Below the pieces are notes generated by a model, which worked only from the letters and a program-made list of their open reading frames with translations, was not told the origin of the DNA and ran no database searches. Below are positions 57,671 to 64,000 of a DNA stretch of 64,000 bases, in pieces. The position numbers and the translations under genes are program-made. Origin of the DNA: Marthasterias glacialis (taxonomy: Eukaryota; Echinodermata; Asteroidea; Forcipulatida; Asteriidae); assembly GCA_911728455.2 (NCBI GenBank), contig OU452224.1, positions 7,320,501 through 7,384,500 of the forward strand, written 5' to 3'. Each line of letters starts with the position of its first letter. Position 1 is the stretch's first letter.

Positions 57671-58600
57671 CACCAACCTCTATTTTTTATTTTTTTTTTT
57701 TTTGATTAAAGGCGCTGTAAAAGGATTGGTGAAACTGTGTTCATACTGTGTCTGGTACACGCACAAACCTGTTAATGGCCTCACATTTCGACCCTAGTAG
57801 TCAAAAAGGCTTAAATATTTTTTCTGTATATACATAAAAAACAAACCTGTGAAAATTTGCACTCAATACGTCTTCTGAGTCAGGAGAAAATAGTAAAAAA
57901 CCGTGCACACTTTTCAGCAAGTAAACACACTGTCCTTAATTTCAATAGTTACAACCGAAATCAGCTGTTTTAGTTTTTTTTTTTTAAGTTTGCAGTTACA
58001 GTTTTCTTGAATATGACATCATTTCAGAGGGAAATATTTTACAGAAAAATTGGTTCTAGTATTAACTTCACAAACAGTAAGCTTTCAGACTGAATCTAAA
58101 CAGTAATGTTTTTATCCTTACCAATTCTGTATAGTGTTTTAATTCCAGTAATATAATTTGGTTGGTACAATGTGGATTTCACTTAGGAAGTATAGCCATC
58201 TGTGAATACAGTCACACTTTTTAAAGTCCAAAAGTAGGCCCTACCTGTAGACCATTACATGAAACTCTCACCTGATTTAATTTTGCACATACACAATTTT
58301 TCTGATGTTTCCATCTAAATATGACCGAGCCAAGTCAAATAGGAAAACATTTGGACTGTACATTGAAAATATGTTTTGAAAATACAATGTGAGACAAGAT
58401 AGTGCACTGAAGTTCCTTTCTCAATTCCCATTTAAATCAATAAGATTGTTTAGATCAACAAACACCAACTTCTTTGGAATCGTCTTTTTCTACTTTATTC
58501 TTTTTTGGTATGCACACAACGTGGTATGCACACAACGTTTCGGCTCATCATCTAATGATTACAGTCTGTATCATGGCCATGACAGTGCCTGTCCTTCCTT
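57671..58600. other. Intergenic, nothing recognised
   Basis: A T-run follows block B3. TGGTATGCACACAACG occurs twice in direct succession at 58507-58538. No gene recognised. Confidence 0.5.
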
Positions 58601-58601
58601 C

Positions 58602-59240
58602 TGTTACAACGTTGAAGCACTACTCTTCATTCAACCTCCAATAGCTCCTTTGTTCCTATACATTTTTTTCTTGTAAATCTGTTAGAATGTTGAGACACTA
58701 CTCTTCATTCAACCTCCAATAGCTCCTTTGTTCCTATACTTTCTTTCTTGTAAATCTGTTAGAATGTTGACGCACTACTCTTCATTCAACCTCCAATAGC
58801 TCCTTTGTTCCTATACATTCTTTCTTATAAATCTGTTAGAATGTTGAGACACTACTCTTCATTCAACCTCCAATAGCTCCTTTGTTCCTATACTTTCTTT
58901 CTTGTAAATCTGTTAGAATGTTGAAGCACTACTCTTCATTCAACCTCCAATAGCTCCTTTGTTCCTATACATTCTTTCTTATAAATCTGTTAGAATGTTG
59001 AGACACTACTCTTCATTCAACCTCCAATAGCTCCTTTGTTCCTATCCTTTTTTTCTTGTAAATCTGTTAGAATGTTGAGGCACTACTCTTCATTCAACCT
59101 CCAATAGGTCCTTTGTTTCTATACTTTCTTTCTTATAAATATTTAGAATGATGAGGCAATACTGTGCATTCAGCCTCCAACAGCTTCTTTGTTTCTATAA
59201 TTTCCTTTTTTTATAAATATGTTAGAATGTTCAACCTCCA
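58602..59240. repeat. 77-bp tandem repeat, about 8 copies
   Basis: Units start GTTAGAATGTTGAGACACTA and contain TTCATTCAACCTCCAATAGC and TCCTTTGTTCCTATACTTTC. Unit starts at 58681, 58758, 58835, 58912, 58989 and 59066 are exactly 77 apart. The last two units (from about 59140) are diverged. Confidence 0.9.
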
Positions 59241-59484
59241 CCACCACCTGTAATTCTTTGTGCCCAACTGAATATAATTCGTACTCCAAAGGTATACATA
59301 TCCTATTATGAATATGAGTAATCTGCTCTAATTATATCATCCATTGACTGTTTTTTACTGGCCAAATATTCCCACTCAACCTATGAAATCTTTCAAATCT
59401 GCATCAAGCTAGCATTTTATACTTGCAACCCAATCCTGTAAGTGTGCCATAGTTTAACTGGCAATGTGTTGAATTTTGAGGTCA

Positions 59485-59725
59485 TAATCATCCATGCTAA
59501 GCTAAGACATTGCTAACATTAGCTCCTTTATATCTTCTGATAACGTTCATGTTTAGACTGAACCGTTGTATATACAATGGTTCAGCCCATTTGAAATGGA
59601 TTCTGTTCACCCAAAGAAATTGATACATGTTATAACAAAATGAATTCATAACCATCTGTGCTAAGACTAGGACATTGCTAGCATTTGCTCATTCATGTCT
59701 TTTGATACCGTTCTGTCTAAGTCAT
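59485..59725. repeat. Diverged duplication with a 28-bp palindrome
   Basis: CATAATCATCCATGCTAAGC, GACATTGCTAACATT and TCTTCTGATAACGTTC recur about 160 bases on as CATAACCATCTGTGCTAAG, GACATTGCTAGCATT and TCTTTTGATACCGTTC. Between them 59558-59585 is an almost perfect palindrome centred on TTGTATATACAA. Confidence 0.6.
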
Positions 59726-59920
59726 GAAAGGCTTTCAACAACAACAAGATAAATAAATCCAAAACACAAATACTGAAACTGAAACAGTCATTTATAAAGA
59801 AAGGTAATCTTTTCTTTAGGATATGATGTATGCTTCTGAAAAGAACCAGCTAGGATGAAAATACTTTGTGTTCAAAATTTATCTACAAAAATGTTAACAC
59901 TTTTCAGAAGGAAATAAAGG

Positions 59921-60286
59921 AAATCTATTGTTTCAATTTCGAACTGTTTTCGCAATTTGACTATTGAAATATTCCCATTATTTTAATGACAATTTAAGTA
60001 TTAGTCAGTGATGACTGTGAGTTTCTGTCATGATTCTGGACAAATCTATTGTTTCAATTTCGAACTGTTTTCGCAATTTAACTATTGAAATAGTCCCATT
60101 ATTTTAATGACAATTTAAGTATTAGTCAGTGATGACTGTGAGTTTCTGTCATGATTCTGGACAAATCTATTGTTTCAATTTCGAACTGTTTTCGCAATTT
60201 GACTATTGAAATATTCCCATTATTTTAATGACAATTTAAGTATTAGTCAGTGATGACTGTGAGTTTCTGTCATGATTCTGGACAAG
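59921..60286. repeat. 121-bp tandem repeat, 3 copies, very similar
   Basis: AAATCTATTGTTTCAATTTC starts at 59921, 60042 and 60163. The units differ at only a few bases (for example TTTGACTATT against TTTAACTATT), which suggests recent expansion or homogenisation. Confidence 0.9.
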
Positions 60287-60980
60287 GATTAGTTAAATTT
60301 TCACACAGAGGACTTTACCAGATTTAGCACAAGTTTGCCTTCATGGGTTGCTTCTGTTCATTCCCAAGCAGTAACAAACAGAATGAATCTGACTGTTTTA
60401 TAAATTAAACAATTACTACACTCACATGGTATAATTTTGTTGTCAATTCAAGTTATTATTCAGTCTAACTGTGTTCATATGTATTGATTATTATTTTTTT
60501 TTTATAATGAGTTATGTTAAAGGCTTGGTAACATTATAGAGATATTCAAAATAAACACAAAATATTGTTCATGGTTCAAATTTTACAAAATGAAATACTG
60601 TCTGAAGAAATCAATATTTGTTTTAAAAGTATCCTCGTTCTCTTTTCTTGCAATTGAAATCTTACAAAGCACTATAAGTGAACCTTTTTACAGGTTGGAT
60701 TTATTTAGAAATTAGAGGATTAGAAATCTCACAATGCTAATCTTTACCATCCCTTTAATTCTCTCAACTTGTATTGATAGATAACATGGTTTACACACGT
60801 TCTGTAGTGTGGAAACAACCTCAGAAGCCATATATTCACTTATGATTTTAATGAATCACACCTTACTGGTTATATTTTCAAAGACTAGAATTATAGGAGA
60901 GATATCATTTACCAAGAAGCTGATCTCATATCCATCCTGGATAAATGATCATTTTTGGGGAGGAGGGGAGTGGGACAAAA
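60287..60980. other. Intergenic, nothing recognised
   Basis: AT-rich DNA; a T-run at 60494-60503. No supported gene. Confidence 0.5.
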
Positions 60981-61235
60981 ACCTGTCTTATTTAAATATG
61001 TAAATATATTTCAACCATAACTCCTAAGCCAGATTAGACTTGGATTCTTGTGGTGATGATCATCAGAATAGTGAGTCTGAAACCTGCCTGTAAAAGTGCT
61101 TAGTCAAACCTGTCTTATTTAAATATGTAAATATATTTCAACCATAACTTCTAAGCCAGATTAGACTTGGATTCTTGTGGTGATGATCATCAGAATAGTG
61201 AGTCTGAAACCTGCTTGTAAAAGTGCTTAGTCAAA
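60981..61235. repeat. 127-bp direct duplication
   Basis: ACCTGTCTTATTTAAATATG starts at 60981 and 61108, and the two copies are nearly identical to CTGTAAAAGTGCTTAGTCAAA. Each contains GACTTGGATTCTTGTGGTGA and CATCAGAATAGTGAGT, the core of the 105-bp array at 62.6-64 kb. Confidence 0.85.
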
Positions 61236-61331
61236 CAAAAGCACAAACAGCATAATCATACAGTTTAATGTACTTAAATTTGTAATTTTGAAAAGCTGTG
61301 TTCATAACAGTTTTTCCATTCACTCTGTAAT

Positions 61332-61502
61332 TTAAAGGGGCTGTGTCGTCATGATTAGAGCAGTAAATGGAATAACCCAGTTACTACGGGCGCGTGCGCC
61401 GGCGATAACATCACAGTTTAACAAAGACGAGTGCATCATCTGGGTGAAAGTTCATCTTTTCATGCACAGCTTGCTTTAATCATGATGACACAGCCCCTTT
61501 AA
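61332..61502. mobile_element. TTAA-flanked MITE (piggyBac-like), copy 2
   Basis: The ends TTAAAGGGGCTGTGTCGTCA and TGATGACACAGCCCCTTTAA are inverted repeats, continuing through TGATTA/TAATCA. Exact TTAA borders are at 61332-61335 and 61499-61502. It shares GCAGTAAATGGAATAACCCA with the copy at 23355. Confidence 0.8.
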
Positions 61503-62630
61503 AATGAACAAGTAAACCTATAACTTACATTTTGATAAACGTAGTAATAGTCTTGAATGTCAGCACATAAACAAATCAACTACTTCAGCACAAGACTAAA
61601 ATGAGATAGTGTTGACTTCAGAAGAAGCCAAATACATGTACTCAAGAAGTCAATGAGCTTTGTATTTTAAGTGACTAACTACATGTACAATGAGAGTTCC
61701 ATCATTAGTTTGCTGTGTTGCTCAGACTACACTTTCCTCACTCTCCACCTGGGAAGGATCTCTCTATTCCAGTAAACATTTCAAATTTCCTCCATAGAGG
61801 TGCCCTTTACTGGGAATTTGAAACCTTATTTCTTCATAAATGTCTGTCATTAAACTGCAGTTAAAGCACAAATAAGATTATGTGGTGGCATTCTAAATGA
61901 AAACTACACTTTTGGTAAACTTACAAGGTATAAACATGAGGGTAGAAAACTGTCCTTAAAATATTTCTGCCTGAAGTAATATCGTTTTTTAAAATAATAC
62001 ATGAAATAAGATCCAAAATTAGTTTTCTTCTCAGTGGTACAAAAATGCTAACGAAACAACGAAATGAGCTGACATTTTCACATGTTGGTGTTATTAAAAA
62101 TATCTTGATTTGTATAAAGAATGGAAGCAGTTACAGTCAGTTTACCAATATTGAGCTGGGGTTTTAAGTCTTCAAATTCTTCAATACTTGTACATTGTAA
62201 AAAAAAAAAAAAGGACACCATAGGTAGAAGTGTCCAAATTTGATAGAGTATGCTCCTGTCATTGCTTCTCTATTGATGTAATTGTCATAGACATGTTCAA
62301 ATGGTACACATCAGATCATTGCAATCAAGTGAATTATTCTAAAAGTTGGAGTTGGAGTCAACTTCAATGTTTAGGATAAGCAGAATAGTCAACTTTATTC
62401 ATGATTGCCAAATGCATAAATCTTGATCTCAGTTATTGTTATTTACATTATGATATCCTAACCAAAAGTGTAAGTTTTCTGCTAAAAACTTCTTCATGGC
62501 ATGTTCAGTATTGTGGAAAAACAAAATATTCTGTAGAATGGGATTAAACTTAAATTTTCCAATTATTTTACAAATGGTTCAGTCTTGAATTTGACCAGCT
62601 GAGGCTTGGTTTAAGTGACCATTAATGCAG
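61503..62630. other. Intergenic, nothing recognised
   Basis: AT-rich sequence with an A-run at 62199-62212. No gene or repeat family recognised. Confidence 0.5.
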
Positions 62631-63960
62631 TTTGACCCCTGACTGCAAGTAGTCTACATCGTAAAGGAAATAATTATTATAAGTAGTCAGTAACTGGACT
62701 TGGATTCTTGTGATGATGGTTATGAGAATAGTGGGTTTGACCCCTGACTGCTAGTAGTCTACATCAAAAAGGAGATAATTATTGAAAGTGGTTAGTAACT
62801 GGACTTGGATTCTTGAGATGATGGTCATGAGAATAGTGGGTTTGACTCCTGACTGCAAGTTGTCTACATCAAAAAAGAGATAATTATTATAAGTAGTCAG
62901 TAACTGGACTTGGATTCTTGTGATGATGGTCATGAGAATAGTGGGTTCAACCCCTGACTGCAAGTTGTCTACATCAAAAAGGAGATAATTATTATAAGTA
63001 GTCAGTAACTGGACTTGGATTCTTGTGGTGATGGTCATGAGAATAGTGGGTTCAACTTCTGACTGCAAGTAGTCTACATCATAAAGAAGATAATTATTAT
63101 AAGTAGTCAGTAACTGGACTTGGATTCTTGTGATGATGGTCATGAGAATAGTGGGTTCAACTTCTGACTGCAAGTAGTCAACATCAAAAAGAAGATAATT
63201 ATTATAAGTAGTCAGTAACTGGACTTGGATTCTTGTGATGATGGTCATGAGAATAGTGGGTTCAACTTCTGACTGCAAGTAGTCTACATCATAAAGGAGA
63301 TAATTATTATAAGTAGTCAGTAACTGGACTTGGATTCTTGTGAAGATGGTCATGAGAATAGTGGGTTTGACTCCTGACTGCAAGTAGTCAACATCATAAA
63401 GGAGATAATTATTATAAGTAGTCAGTAACTGGACTTGGATTCTTGTGATGATGGTCATGAGAATAGTGGGTTTGACTCCTGATTGCAAGTAGTCAGCATC
63501 AAAAAGGAGATAATTATTATAAGTAGTCAGTAACTGGACTTGGATTCTTGTGATGATGGTCATGAGAATAGTGGGTTTGACTCCTGACTGCAAGTAGTCT
63601 ACATCATAAAGGAGATAATTATTGAAAGTGGTTAGTAACTGGACTTGGATTCTTGTGATGATGGTCATGAGAATAGTGGGTTTGACTCCTGACTGCAAGT
63701 TGTCTACATCATAAAGGAGATAATTATTATAAGTAGTCAGTAACTGGACTTGGATTCCTGTGGTGATGGTCATGAGAATAGTGAGTTCAAATCCTGGCAA
63801 CAAGTAGTCAATATCAAGAGATTAAGAGTGGTCAGAGTAATAATGTTGACTCCTGACTGCCACTAGTAACATAAAGGAGATATTAGGGGTGGTCAGTGGA
63901 CTTAGATTCTTGTGGCGATGGTCATCAGAATAGTGAGTTCAAATCTTGACTAATGTAATC
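62631..63960. repeat. 105-bp tandem array, 11 exact-length cores plus diverged edge
   Basis: ACTGGACTTGGATTCTTG (one unit has TTCCTG) recurs from 62693 to 63743 at a constant 105-base step, so there is no insertion or deletion over eleven cores. Each unit also has GATGGTCATGAGAATAGTGG and CCTGACTGCAAGTAGTCTAC. Units after 63790 are diverged and irregular. Because 105 is a multiple of three and most units lack stops, the minus strand is open for 350 codons (62751-63803) with a 35-residue period (YLQSGVKPTILMTI and ITRIQVQLLTTYNNYLL). No signal, domain or splice context supports a protein; repeat is the main call. Confidence 0.9.
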
Positions 63961-64000
63961 TCCATGAAAGGGTGCCTGAGCAGAGTGACATTCACCATAA

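Noticed and set aside
62751-63803. A 350-residue protein-coding gene
   Set aside because: The frame is explained by a 105-bp repeat (multiple of three); no domain, signal peptide or splice evidence. Kept as a finding only.

Overview
The window is animal genomic DNA: intron-split coding sequence with GT/AG junctions, AT-rich intergenic DNA, many short inverted-repeat transposons, tRNA-derived SINEs, LINE fragments and long tandem arrays. The gene content (a kainate-type glutamate receptor with the usual deuterostome exon pattern, plus secreted single-domain C-type lectins) and the repeat style suggest an invertebrate deuterostome, most likely an echinoderm such as a sea star. That assignment is an inference from style and was not tested by any search.

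About 1-16.3 kb (+ strand): the 3' part of a kainate-class ionotropic glutamate receptor gene. Twelve coding exons between 983 and 14993 join without a frame break into 818 codons plus a stop. They cover most of the amino-terminal domain, the ligand-binding domain, M1-M4 and the cytoplasmic tail; about the first 90 residues lie upstream of the window. The tail ends in ETVA, like the PDZ-binding end of GluK2, and the pore Q/R site is encoded as Q. The introns hold several families of short TIR elements, a hAT MITE with an imperfect 8-bp target duplication, and a minisatellite rich in AATAAA.

About 16-35 kb: gene-poor DNA with dispersed repeats, two TTAA-flanked (piggyBac-like) MITE families, a decayed reverse-transcriptase fragment, and two C-type lectin genes in tandem on the minus strand (25.1-25.6 and 29.0-29.5 kb). 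The first lectin keeps the QPD/WND sugar-binding motifs; the second has lost them.

About 35-58 kb: a satellite of roughly 72 units of about 118 bp (39.8-48.3 kb) with higher-order structure lies between two sets of paralogous low-copy blocks (about 35.6-39.7 and 53.4-57.7 kb). The left copy carries two LINE fragments, and the right copy still has the matching empty sites. One LINE is framed by a 15-bp target-site duplication. Exon-like segments inside these blocks may belong to an unidentified, degenerating gene family.

About 58-64 kb: four further tandem repeats (77, 121, 127 and 105 bp). The 105-bp array has no length change across eleven core repeats and is open for 350 codons on the minus strand; it is more likely a repeat than a gene. 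No new multi-gene system was recognised. The most unusual material is the satellite with its paralogous flanks, and the exon-like unit repeated three times around it.
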